Source: Aeolococcus sp050734155
GTDB taxonomy: Bacteria > Chloroflexota > Dormibacteria > Aeolococcales > Aeolococcaceae
Assembly (NCBI GenBank): GCA_050734155.1
Contig: JBOHUD010000036.1
Location: 1 to 64,000, forward strand
Length of the DNA stretch: 64,000 nucleotides
Direction: 5' to 3'
Shown: positions 43,172 to 52,668 of the stretch, piece after piece
How positions within the stretch are numbered: position 1 is the stretch's first letter
Layout: every line of letters starts with the position of its first letter
Translations under genes and position numbers: made by a program
The notes under the pieces: model-generated
The model's input: the letters and a program-made list of their open reading frames with translations, nothing else
What the model was told of the DNA's origin: nothing
Databases searched by the model: none

Positions 43172-45697
43172 TCACTCGGCCCCTGCGGCGAGCCGCGCCG
43201 CCCCGCGGCGCAGCCGGGATGGCGGCAGGCTCACGATCGTCCCCGCCCGCAGCGGGGCAGTGGCTCGCACCACCCGGTCGCGGCCCCCCTGCTTGGCGAT
43301 GTACATGGCGCGGTCGGCCACGGCCAGGAGCTGCTCCAGGTCGGTGGCGTGCTCCGGGTAGGCGGCGATGCCGATGGAGGCGGTCAGCCGCTCCAGGCCG
43401 CATCCCTCGGGCAGGGTGATGTCCCGGACGGCGATCCGGATCGCCTCGGCGACCAGGGCCGCACCGTCCGCATCGCAGTCCGGCAGCAGGGCGACGAACT
43501 CCTCGCCACCCAGCCGCACCACCGCGTCGGCGCCGCGCACAGTGCCCCGCAGCCGAGCGGCGACGCGCTGCAGGACCAGGTCGCCGGCGGCATGGCCGCC
43601 ACGGTCGTTGACGCGCTTGAAGTGGTCGAGGTCGGTCAGCAGCAGCGCCAGTGGCTTGCCCTCGCGCGCTGCCCGGGCCAGGTCACGCCCCCCGCTGTCG
43701 CGCAGCCAGCGGCTGTTGTAGAGGCGCGTCAGCGGGTCCGTCATGGCGGCGCTGAGCAGCTCGGCGTAGAGCTGCGCGTTGCGCCACGCGGCCGCCGCGA
43801 TGTGGGCGAAGAGCGAGGCCGCCTCCAGCTCGCGATCGGTGAACTGGCCGATGCCCAGCCGCCAGCAGTTGATGATCCCGAGCTTGTGCTCGCCGGCCAC
43901 CAGTGGGATGAGCAGCAGCGACTCGTCGACGATCGGCGTTCCCGGCACCTGTCGTGACAGAGGGTGCCTGGAGGTGTCGGGGATGTTCTCCGGCCGGCCC
44001 CGCGCGAAGGCCCAGCCGGTGAGCCCGGCGTCGAGCGAGAAGCTGTCGGCGAGGAGCTCGTCGCGGTCGGCCCCGGCGGCGAACATCGGGACCAGACGGT
44101 GGGTCTCGTAGTCGGCGGCGAAGATGGCCATGTCGCTGACCGGGACCACGCCGCTCATCAGCTCGGCCATCACCCCGAGGATGCGCACCGGGTCGTGCTC
44201 GTTCTGCAGGGACAGGGCGGCCGCGCTGAGCGCCCGGGACAGGCCACGCCCGCGCAGTGACTGCGGCGGGGTTCGGCCCAGCGCCGGGCTCTCGGCGGCA
44301 GCCGCCACCTCGGCCTGCGCCGTCTCCCGGGTGCGCGACACGTGCTGGCGGCCGAACCAGGCCTCGTCGACCACGTCGATCTCATCGTGGCCCTCCATGG
44401 GGGCGGTCAGCACCGGCCGGCCGGTCAGCCAGCCCTGCCCGAACATCACCCCCAGCGAGGAGAGCATGTCCTGCTCGGCGCGGGTCTCGATGCCCTCGGC
44501 GATGAGCCGGGCCCCGATGTGGCCGCCGAAGGACAGCAGCGCCACCACCAGGGCGCGGCGGGCGCGGTCGGTGTCGACGGCGTGGATCAGGGAGCGATCG
44601 ACCTTGATGAACTCGGGACGCAGCTCGGCGATCACCCGCATGCTGGCGTGGCCGGCGCCGGCGTCGTCGACAGCGATGCGGAAGCCCCGTGAGCGCAGCT
44701 CGGCGGCGATGCGCTGGAGGCGGGCGAGGTCGGTGACCGGCTCGCGCTCGCTGAACTCGAGCACCACCGAGGTGGGGTCCACCCCCGCCTCCCTCACCGC
44801 CGAGTCCAGGGCGCTCATCCCGCTGCGGTCGAGCAGGGTGCCAATGAGCACGTTGACGAAGAGGTCGGCCTCACCCAGCTTGGGCGCCTCGCGCAGCCCC
44901 GCCTGGATGCAGGCCAGGTCGACGCGCCTCTGCATGCCCAGCGCGGAGGCGGAGGCGAAGAGCTCGTCGGGGGTCAGGAGGTGGGCGCGAGGTGGGAACC
45001 TGGCCAGGGCCTCGTAGGCGATGACGCTGCCCTCGTACAGCCGGACGATCGGCTGCACCGCCGCGGCGATGGCATCCTCGGCGAGCAGGGATTCCAGCAC
45101 CCGGCGCAGGCGCGCGTTGGGCCGCGCCGTGGTCAGCGTGGGAAAGCGCTCCACCGCGGGCTTGCTCTGCTGGGCCCACACCGCGGCCAGCATGGCCGCC
45201 GCCGCCTCCAGGGTGGGGGCCAGGTCATCGGCGCAGCCCGGTCCCCACACGCAGAGCACGGCGGCGACGGAGTCGCGGGTCATCACCGGGACCGAGATCA
45301 CGACCGACTCCTCGGCCGGCGCGGGGAGGAGGCGGGCCAGGTCGGAGTCGGCGGTCAGGCTGCGCAGGGTGGACGCTGCTCCCGCGGGGCCGAGATAGGG
45401 GCGGCGCAGCCGCACCGGCTGGTGCAGGGCCTCGACGCCGTGGAGCGGCAGCCGCATCCCGACCAGCTGTGCGGCCGCGTCCGGGTACAGGCGTGTCTCG
45501 GCCAGGTGTGCGGGCACGTTGACGGCGACGACGACGGCGATGTCGGAGTGGATGGTGGCCACCGCCGCGGCCACCTGGAGTGGACCAAGGGCGCGGGCCA
45601 CCTCCAGGGCCGCCTCGTCGGCGCTGGCCATGCCGGGCAGACTCTGCCCGAGGCGGGTCAGCGCCAGGAGCCGCAGGTCGCAGGGCGGAGGGCGCAC
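43172..45697 (-). CDS. GAF-EAL-GAF-GGDEF cyclic-di-GMP protein
   Basis: 841 residues from GTG 45697. A first GAF-like domain (about 20-190), an EAL domain (AYEALARF, VVLEFSERE, AVDDAGAGHASM, KVDRSLIH, LIAEGIET), a second GAF (about 460-640, SLLLIPLVAGEHKLGIINCW) and a GGDEF domain (RLGGEEF) with an I-site RGAD five residues before it. Catalytic residues of both enzymes look intact, so it may make and break c-di-GMP. EAL before GGDEF is the less common order. No membrane segment. Confidence 0.93.
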   Translation of the reverse strand: MRPPPCDLRLLALTRLGQSLPGMASADEAALEVARALGPLQVAAAVATIHSDIAVVVAVNVPAHLAETRLYPDAAAQLVGMRLPLHGVEALHQPVRLRRPYLGPAGAASTLRSLTADSDLARLLPAPAEESVVISVPVMTRDSVAAVLCVWGPGCADDLAPTLEAAAAMLAAVWAQQSKPAVERFPTLTTARPNARLRRVLESLLAEDAIAAAVQPIVRLYEGSVIAYEALARFPPRAHLLTPDELFASASALGMQRRVDLACIQAGLREAPKLGEADLFVNVLIGTLLDRSGMSALDSAVREAGVDPTSVVLEFSEREPVTDLARLQRIAAELRSRGFRIAVDDAGAGHASMRVIAELRPEFIKVDRSLIHAVDTDRARRALVVALLSFGGHIGARLIAEGIETRAEQDMLSSLGVMFGQGWLTGRPVLTAPMEGHDEIDVVDEAWFGRQHVSRTRETAQAEVAAAAESPALGRTPPQSLRGRGLSRALSAAALSLQNEHDPVRILGVMAELMSGVVPVSDMAIFAADYETHRLVPMFAAGADRDELLADSFSLDAGLTGWAFARGRPENIPDTSRHPLSRQVPGTPIVDESLLLIPLVAGEHKLGIINCWRLGIGQFTDRELEAASLFAHIAAAAWRNAQLYAELLSAAMTDPLTRLYNSRWLRDSGGRDLARAAREGKPLALLLTDLDHFKRVNDRGGHAAGDLVLQRVAARLRGTVRGADAVVRLGGEEFVALLPDCDADGAALVAEAIRIAVRDITLPEGCGLERLTASIGIAAYPEHATDLEQLLAVADRAMYIAKQGGRDRVVRATAPLRAGTIVSLPPSRLRRGAARLAAGAE

Positions 45698-45879
45698 GCA
45701 GCCAGTGTGGAGGGGGCGCCTCTGGGGGTCGTGACGAACCCGTATCGTCCCGGCGGAGGATCGGCACGTCCGCTTCGCAGAGCGCCCCATGCGCTCGGCT
45801 GCGCCGGCGGTGAGGCGGGCCATCCCTGCGACCCACTCGGCAGGCGCTTGTCTGAGCGTCGATTACACTCCAGCCCGCC

Positions 45880-46814
<935 letters not shown>

Positions 46815-46818
<4 letters not shown>

Positions 46819-47576
46819 CCCAGCTGCTGCGCTCCGAGCTGCGCAAGGTGGCCACCACCAGGCTCTGGTGGGGGATGCTGCTCGGGTCGATGGCGTTCGC
46901 GGCGCTGGGGGTGATCGGGCAGGTGGCCACCAACGGCCTCAAGAACAATCCCCAGGCGCCGCTGGACAACCCGGTGACCCAGCGCGCCATCCTCTCCTCG
47001 TCGGCGAGCGGGTACATCTTCGCCGCGATCGTGGGCATCATCCTGATCACCACCGAGTTCCGCCACTTCACGTCGCGGCCGACCTTCCTGCTGGAGCCGC
47101 GCCGGGGCCGCGTCATCGCCGCCAAGCTCCTGGTCGCCGCCGGGGTGGGCCTGCTCTACGGCGTGGCCTGCGTCGCCATCGCGCTGGCGATCACCGTTCC
47201 CTGGCTGGCCGCCAAGGGCGTGGCGCTCGGCTGGGCCGCCAACGGGCTCATCGTGGTCCTGGTCGGGGCGCTCGGGGTCATCGCCATCTTCGCGGTGGTC
47301 GGGGTCGGGGTCGGGGTGCTCTTCCGCAACCAGGTCGCGGCGGTGATCACCGCCCTGGCGTACCTCTTCGTGGTGGAGCCGCTGCTCTCCATCATCCCCG
47401 TCGTCAAGGAGGCGTACCGCTACTTCCCGGGCGCCGCCGCGTCCGCCATCACCGGGGCCAATCGCAACCAGGTGACCTTGCTGGCCAACTGGCAGGGAGC
47501 CCTGGTGCTGATCGGCTGGGGCCTGCTCTTCGCCGCCGCCGGCTGGGTGCTGACCGTGCGTCGCGACGTCCCCTGA
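46815..47576 (+). CDS. ABC transporter permease (ABC-2 type)
   Basis: 253 residues with six membrane segments: WWGMLLGSMAFAALGVIG, GYIFAAIVGIILITTEF, LLVAAGVGLLYGVACVAIALAI, GLIVVLVGALGVIAIFAVVGVGVGVLF, ALAYLFVVEPLLSIIP and ALVLIGWGLLFAAAGWVL. The TEFRHFTSRPTFLLEPRR loop is typical of BcrB-like permeases. It pairs with the ATPase upstream. Confidence 0.9.
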
Positions 47577-47768
47577 GCACGGACGTCATCCACCGCGATC
47601 GAGTTCAACCGCAGCTGGCTAGACGGCCTCGACGCGGCCTTGGGCAGCCGCTGCTCGCTCACCTGGCGCTGGGTCAGCTGGCGCACCACCCGCTCAAGTC
47701 CCGCGCGGACCGCGGCCACGTCGCTGGCGACGTCGTCCTCTTGGGCGAGTGCCGCTATTGTGCTACCA

Positions 47769-47776
47769 TGTGCACA
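47769..47776. promoter_or_regulatory. Palindrome before the antitoxin gene
   Basis: TGTGCACA, a perfect 8-base palindrome two bases upstream of the antitoxin ATG and inside TGCTACCATGTGCACACC. Possible autoregulatory operator; a TTGGGC at about 47741 could be the -35. Confidence 0.4.
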
Positions 47777-47778
47777 CC

Positions 47779-48066
47779 ATGAGTAACGTTGTGGGCATAC
47801 GAGAGCTGCGCCAGCAGGCGAGCGCCCTGCTGAAGCGCGTCGTGGCGGGCGAGGTCATCGAGGTGACCGACCACGGACACCCGATCGCGCGGATCGTGCC
47901 ACTGCGACCCAGCGCGCTCGACCAGCTGGTCCTGGAGGGACGGGCCAGCGAGGCCCATGGCGACCTCCTGGACCTCATGGACGACCTGGGCTTGCCGAAA
48001 GCCCCGGTGCGCGGACGCATCCGCCCCTCGCAGGCGCTGGCCGCGCTGCGCAGCGATGAACGGTAG
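47779..48066 (+). CDS. Phd/YefM-type antitoxin
   Basis: 95 residues from ATG 47779: MSNVVGIRELRQQASALLKRV and GEVIEVTDHGHPIARIVPL are the Phd fold; the rest (EAHGDLLDLMDDLG, RGRIRPSQALAALRSDER) would bind the toxin. The stop overlaps the PIN gene start by 11 bases. Confidence 0.92.
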   Translation: MSNVVGIRELRQQASALLKRVVAGEVIEVTDHGHPIARIVPLRPSALDQLVLEGRASEAHGDLLDLMDDLGLPKAPVRGRIRPSQALAALRSDER

Positions 48067-48457
48067 AACCGCCTACCTCGACAGCTCGGCATTCGTCAAG
48101 CTGGTGGTCAACGAGGCCGAGTCCGCGGCGCTGCGCGCGTTCCTGCTTCATTGGCCCCAGCGTGCCTCGGCGGCCCTGCTGCGCACCGAGGCCATCCGCG
48201 CCCTCCGGCGAGCTGGCTACGACAACCGAGTTGGCGCGGCGCGACGGCTGCTTGCGGCCGTGCGCCTGATCCGGCTGGATGAGCCAATGCTTGACACGGC
48301 GGCGGAGATGGACTCGCGCGACCTGCGCTCTCTCGACTCCGTGCACCTCGCCGCGGCCTCGCAGATGGGGCCAGATCTGGGCGTGTTCATCACCTACGAC
48401 CAGCGCCTGGGCGAGGCTGCGCGCCAGCGTGGACTGCTGGTGCATGCGCCGCGGTGA
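48056..48457 (+). CDS. VapC-type PIN toxin
   Basis: 133 residues from ATG 48056: MNGRTAYLDSSAFVKLVVNEAES, LLRTEAIRALRRAG, LRSLDSVHLAAASQMGPDLGVFITYDQRLGEAA. The D, E, D and D residues of the PIN centre are in place. Coupled to the preceding antitoxin. Confidence 0.93.
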   Translation: MNGRTAYLDSSAFVKLVVNEAESAALRAFLLHWPQRASAALLRTEAIRALRRAGYDNRVGAARRLLAAVRLIRLDEPMLDTAAEMDSRDLRSLDSVHLAAASQMGPDLGVFITYDQRLGEAARQRGLLVHAPR

Positions 48458-48494
48458 GCGGCGGCCCATCGCCCGACCGCACCCGCCGTCCGCG

Positions 48495-50534
48495 TCACAC
48501 CAGGGGGGGACGCCGCCACGGTCTGCCCAGCACGTTCTCGTCGAGAAAGGCCAGAACTGTCTGGTACCAGAGGCGCGCGTTCTGGGGCTTGAGGATCCAG
48601 TGGTTCTCGTCGGGAAACACCAGCAGCCGCGAGGCCACGCCCTGCCTCTGCAGCCAGGCCCACAGGCTGTGCGCATTGCCCAGCGAGACGCGTTGATCGT
48701 GCGCCCCGTGGATGACCAGCATCGGGGTGCGCAGGGAGGTGGCGCGCAGGTGCGGGGACTGGCGCCGCCAGGTGGCCTCGTCGCGCAGGGGGTCGCCGAA
48801 CTCGCGGTCCAGGTGGAAGCCCACGTCACTCTCGTCGCGCTCCGCGCTGAGGTTCCAGACGCTGGCGTGGGTGACGATGGCAGAGAATCGCTCGCTGGTG
48901 ACGGCGAGCCAGTTGGCCATGTAGCCCCCGTACGAACCGCCCAGCGCGGCGACGCGGTCGGAGTCGATGTCGGCGCGGGCGGCGGCGGCCTCCGTCGCGG
49001 CGAGGATGTCACCAGCGGGCAGGGTCGCCCAGTCACCCCAGGCGGCGGCGATGTGGTCGTGTCCGTAGCCGGTGCTGAGCCGCGGGTTGGGCATCAGCAC
49101 GGCCCATCCCGCCGCGGCGAGCAGCGGTGCGCACCAGCGCCAGTGCCAGCCCACCCAGGAGCTGATCGGACCGCCGTGGATCAGCACCGCCAGCGGCAGC
49201 GGCGCCTCCGGCTCGCGCTCGGGCAGCACCAGCCAGGAGTGGATGGGCACGCCGTCCGCGGCCACGGCCGTGAGCTCCTGAAGGCGCACCGGCGGTGCCG
49301 CGGTGGCCGCGGGGTTGCCCAGCAGGCGGGGCTCCTGGTCGGCGCCGGCGATGCCCAGCGCGACCGGGGCCGGCGGCTCATCGACATTGGAGCGGATCGC
49401 GTAGAGCGTGGCGCCGTCGGGGGAGAGGGCCAGGTTGCGATATGTTCCCGACGCGGTCAGGCGGGTGACCGTGCCACCCAGGTCGATGCGGAACACCGGG
49501 GTGTGGCCCCGCTCATCGGCGGTGACCAGCAGAGCTCCTCCGTCGCGGGTCCAGCGGATCTCGACCGCCAGCCCCTCCCACTGCGCCGCCGGCTCCCGGC
49601 GCGCCCCGCTGGCGACGTCGACGAGGTGGAGATGGAAGTGCGGCGGCGTGTCCGGGACTCCCAGCCCGGCCGAGGCGGCGGCGATGGTGGAGCCGTCGGG
49701 AGACCAGGCCACCGCCCCGTGCTGGGCGTCGGCGTCGACCAGGATGCGGACGGTGCCGTCGCCCTGGGTGTCGAGCATGGCGAGGTCCGCCTTGAAGTCG
49801 GGGCCGGGCCTCGGTTCGGCGCCGAAGGCCAGCCGCGTCCCGTCGTCCGAGAGCGCCAGCTGCACGTCCTCGAGCCATCCTGCCCAGGGCGGGGTGGGGG
49901 TGAGGTCGCGCGGGACTGCGCCGCTGCCCTCGGCGGCGGCCCTGTCGATGGCCAGCAGCCGGGGCTGGCGCGGCCCGATGTCGTGGTCCCAGTAGCGATC
50001 GGGATGGTGGTCGATCAGCCGTGCCTGCACCCCGGCGTCCTTGCGCGCCCGCTCTCGCGCGAGGTCGTCCTCCAGGCTGGTGCTCCCCGGGTGCAGGCCT
50101 GCCGTCACCACCACCATCGACGACGCCCGGGCGGTGAGCACCTCGCCGACGCCGGCGTCCGGTGCCAGCAGCGCGCGAGCCTCGCCCCCCGACGGGGGGA
50201 GGAGGTGGAGCACGGGAGGCCCCGGAGGCTCGGCTCGATCTGCCTCCCCGGCCTCGCCGGGTGGACGGGCGGGGGCCGGCCTCGGGGTTGTGTAGAGCAG
50301 AGACCCGTCGGGCAGGAAGCCGCGAGCCGTGGCTCCGTCCTCGGGGCTGGCGAGGCGGCGGGGGGCGGCGGCACCGGCGGTGTTCACCTCCCAGATCGAT
50401 CCCACCCAGCGCTTGCCGTCCGCCGCCACCGTCTCCACGGTCAGCGCCAGCCGGGAGCCGTCCGGGCTGAGGTGCATGTTGAGCAGGCGGGGCATGGCGA
50501 TGAACGCCTCGAGGCTGAACCCTTCCACTTCCAC
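48495..50534 (-). CDS. S9 family (prolyl oligopeptidase-like) serine peptidase
   Basis: About 679 residues. The N-terminal half is a beta-propeller of WD40/TolB-like repeats (LLNMHLSPDGSRLALTV, VQLALSDDGTRLAFGA, GAVAWSPDGSTIAAAS, LALSPDGATLYAI). The C-terminal hydrolase has GGSYGGYMAN (catalytic Ser), VIHGAHDQRVSL (Asp) and FPDENHWILK (His). No signal peptide, so probably cytosolic. GTG 50534 follows TAGGG by nine bases. Confidence 0.93.
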   Translation of the reverse strand: MEVEGFSLEAFIAMPRLLNMHLSPDGSRLALTVETVAADGKRWVGSIWEVNTAGAAAPRRLASPEDGATARGFLPDGSLLYTTPRPAPARPPGEAGEADRAEPPGPPVLHLLPPSGGEARALLAPDAGVGEVLTARASSMVVVTAGLHPGSTSLEDDLARERARKDAGVQARLIDHHPDRYWDHDIGPRQPRLLAIDRAAAEGSGAVPRDLTPTPPWAGWLEDVQLALSDDGTRLAFGAEPRPGPDFKADLAMLDTQGDGTVRILVDADAQHGAVAWSPDGSTIAAASAGLGVPDTPPHFHLHLVDVASGARREPAAQWEGLAVEIRWTRDGGALLVTADERGHTPVFRIDLGGTVTRLTASGTYRNLALSPDGATLYAIRSNVDEPPAPVALGIAGADQEPRLLGNPAATAAPPVRLQELTAVAADGVPIHSWLVLPEREPEAPLPLAVLIHGGPISSWVGWHWRWCAPLLAAAGWAVLMPNPRLSTGYGHDHIAAAWGDWATLPAGDILAATEAAAARADIDSDRVAALGGSYGGYMANWLAVTSERFSAIVTHASVWNLSAERDESDVGFHLDREFGDPLRDEATWRRQSPHLRATSLRTPMLVIHGAHDQRVSLGNAHSLWAWLQRQGVASRLLVFPDENHWILKPQNARLWYQTVLAFLDENVLGRPWRRPPLV

Positions 50535-50590
50535 GGTCGGCAACCCTACTCGACCACCACCGGGCCCAGTCCGTGCCACCATCGCCGGCC

Positions 50591-51067
50591 ATGGAGCGGC
50601 TCTGGACACCGTGGAGGAACGTCTACGTGAGCGAGGCCGGACGCGCCGACGGCTGCTTTCTCTGCGTCGCCGCCGCCGGCGGCGACGACCTGGTGGTGGC
50701 CCGCGACGCAGCCACGGTCACCCTGCTCAACCGCTTCCCCTACAACAGCGGCCACCTCATGGTGGCGCCGCTCGAGCACGTGCCCGACCTGCTCGCCGCC
50801 GGGGACGCCGGCGCCGCCGCGCTGATGGTGGCGGCACGGCGGGCGGTGCGCGCCCTGGAGGCGGCGTTGCGACCTGACGGGTTCAACCTCGGCGTCAACC
50901 ACGGCAGCGCCGCCGGCGCCAGCGTCGAGCATGTCCACCTCCACGTGGTGCCCCGCTGGAGCGGCGACACCAACTACATGCCGGTGGTGGGCGGCACCAA
51001 GGTGCTGCCCCAGCTTCTCGAGGACACCGCCACCCACCTGCGCGCGGCATACCGCGACCTGGACTGA
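50591..51067 (+). CDS. HIT-family nucleotide hydrolase/phosphorylase
   Basis: 158 residues: LWTPWRNVYV, GCFLCVA, LNRFPYNSGHLMVAP and EHVHLHVVPRWSGDTNY. The HxHxH motif and the zinc-type CxxC fit the Ap4A phosphorylase-like HIT subgroup. Start at ATG 50591; an upstream GTG at 50573 is possible. Divergent from the S9 peptidase. Confidence 0.92.
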   Translation: MERLWTPWRNVYVSEAGRADGCFLCVAAAGGDDLVVARDAATVTLLNRFPYNSGHLMVAPLEHVPDLLAAGDAGAAALMVAARRAVRALEAALRPDGFNLGVNHGSAAGASVEHVHLHVVPRWSGDTNYMPVVGGTKVLPQLLEDTATHLRAAYRDLD

Positions 51068-51123
51068 ACGATTCCGCGGCGATCGCGGCGCGGCGTGTGG
51101 GGAGTTCGCCCGCTCTGATCCGG

Positions 51124-51129
51124 TATAGT
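51124..51129 (+). promoter_or_regulatory. -10 box for the bS22-like gene
   Basis: TATAGT ends nine bases before the GTG at 51139, so transcription would start at or very near the start codon (leaderless). Confidence 0.55.
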
Positions 51130-51138
51130 CCCGGCCTC

Positions 51139-51231
51139 GTGGGTTCTGTCATCAAGAAGCGGCGCAAGAAGATGCGCAAGCACAAGCACAAGAAGATGCT
51201 CAAGAAGACCCGCTGGCAGCGTCGCGGCTGA
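51139..51231 (+). CDS. bS22-type (AURKAIP1/COX24-like) ribosomal small protein
   Basis: GTG 51139 opens a 30-residue protein, MGSVIKKRRKKMRKHKH, then KKMLKKTRWQRRG, stopping at 51231. This is the full-length pattern of the tiny basic small-subunit protein known in actinobacteria (bS22), with the same KKxxLxKTRxxRR core. It is easily missed because of its length. A TATAGT box immediately upstream indicates its own leaderless promoter. Confidence 0.88.
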   Translation: MGSVIKKRRKKMRKHKHKKMLKKTRWQRRG

Positions 51232-51256
51232 CCGCGTGGTCGCGAGCCGGTTCAGC

Positions 51257-52624
51257 TCAGGCGGGTGGACCGGAGGCGAGCGTGACCGTCGCCGTGTGGC
51301 TGTTGCCGGCGCTGTCCGTCCAGGTCACCGACACCGCGGTCCCCGGGTTGTGCGCCACGATGGCGTTGCGCAGCGCCACGTTGCTGGCCACCGATGTCCC
51401 GTTGAGGGCGGTGATGACCGAGCCCACCGTGAGGCCCGCGCCCGCCGCCGGGCTGCCACCCTGGACCAGCACCACCTGAGCGCCGTTCTGGGTGTCCTGG
51501 GTCTCGACCCCGAGCAGCGCCCGGGTGTTGCCGACGTGCACGGAGCCCGTGCTCTGGCCTGACTGGATCTGCCGGATCACCGCCATCGCGTTGTTGATGG
51601 GGATCGCGTAGGCGACTGTGGAGGTCTGCTGGGTGAAGCGGCCGCCGGCGGATTGCGCGGCTGTGTCCATGCCGATCACCGTCCCGTTGCTGGTCACCAG
51701 CGGGCCCCCGGAATCGCCCGGCTGGATCTGGGCGTCCACCTGGATCAGCCCGTTGACCGTCTCCACGTCCCGGCCCGACTGGTCGCTGGCGGTGATGGTC
51801 CGGTTCAGCGCGGTGACGGTGCCGCTGGTCACGGCCGGGGCGGTGTTGCGGCCGAGTGCGTTGCCCAGGGCCACCACGGCGTCGCCGACGCGGACCGTCG
51901 AGGAGTTGCCGATGCTGACGGTGTTGAAGCTGCCCCCGCCCTCGATCTGCACCAGGGCGATGTCATCTCTGAGGTCGTAGCCGACGACGCGAGCGGCATA
52001 GGTCCTGCCGGTGCTGGGCAGCTCGACGTTGACGCTGGTCTCACCGTCGATGACGTGGTTGTTGGTCAGCACCTCGCCGGTGGAGGTGATCACCATCCCG
52101 GTGCCGGCCGCGGCGCCGTTGCCCCCCAGGGTGACATTGATGTTGACTATGCCCGGGGTCACCTTGGCGGCCACCCCCGAGGTGTCAGCGGGAGCGGTGG
52201 CCGGCGTGGTGCCGCCACCCCCGGCGCCCGAGCCGTCGCTGCCATCCGCGGCGGGAGCGGTGGGGATCAGCGCCGTGCCGGAGGTGGACGCCCCAGGGGG
52301 CGCCGTCAGCCGCGCCGCGGCGACCCCGGCTCCGATGCCCACCGCGAAGAGTCCCGCCAGCGCGGCGGCGACGGTGCGACGGCCCCGCGAGGGCCGCGCC
52401 GGCTGGGGCTGCCACGAGGTCTCGCCGGCGAACCCCCAGGGCAGCGCCGGCGGCGGGGGAGGTGGTGCGTTCCCAGCGAAGGTGGGGTAGGAGGGCGCCG
52501 GCGGATCCGGCGGTCCCAGGGGCTGGCGGGGCGCCCCGGCGCCTGCCGGGGACGCCCCAGAGGGGGGAAGGGCTGGTTGGAGCGGGTCGGTGCCCGTGCT
52601 GTTGTCCACGCTCCTATGGTGCAC
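51257..52624 (-). CDS. HtrA/DegP-type trypsin-like serine protease with PDZ domain
   Basis: About 455 residues. Proline-rich cytoplasmic start, one membrane helix (TVAAALAGLFAVGIGAGVAAA), a linker rich in G, A, T and P, then the S1C protease: EVLTNNHVIDG (His), DLRDDIALVQIEG (Asp), IQPGDSGGPLV (Ser). A PDZ domain follows (LGVETQDTQNGAQVVLV, AGLTVGSVITALNG). It degrades damaged surface proteins. GTG 52624 follows AAGGGA; GTG 52609 is an alternative. Confidence 0.93.
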   Translation of the reverse strand: MHHRSVDNSTGTDPLQPALPPSGASPAGAGAPRQPLGPPDPPAPSYPTFAGNAPPPPPPALPWGFAGETSWQPQPARPSRGRRTVAAALAGLFAVGIGAGVAAARLTAPPGASTSGTALIPTAPAADGSDGSGAGGGGTTPATAPADTSGVAAKVTPGIVNINVTLGGNGAAAGTGMVITSTGEVLTNNHVIDGETSVNVELPSTGRTYAARVVGYDLRDDIALVQIEGGGSFNTVSIGNSSTVRVGDAVVALGNALGRNTAPAVTSGTVTALNRTITASDQSGRDVETVNGLIQVDAQIQPGDSGGPLVTSNGTVIGMDTAAQSAGGRFTQQTSTVAYAIPINNAMAVIRQIQSGQSTGSVHVGNTRALLGVETQDTQNGAQVVLVQGGSPAAGAGLTVGSVITALNGTSVASNVALRNAIVAHNPGTAVSVTWTDSAGNSHTATVTLASGPPA

Positions 52625-52668
52625 CGCCGTCCCTTTCAACAATCTGACGACGTCCCGGCGAGCGCACC

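Noticed and set aside
48279..50630. Plus-strand 783-residue frame over the S9 peptidase
   Set aside because: Antisense shadow; the minus strand holds complete prolyl-oligopeptidase motifs.
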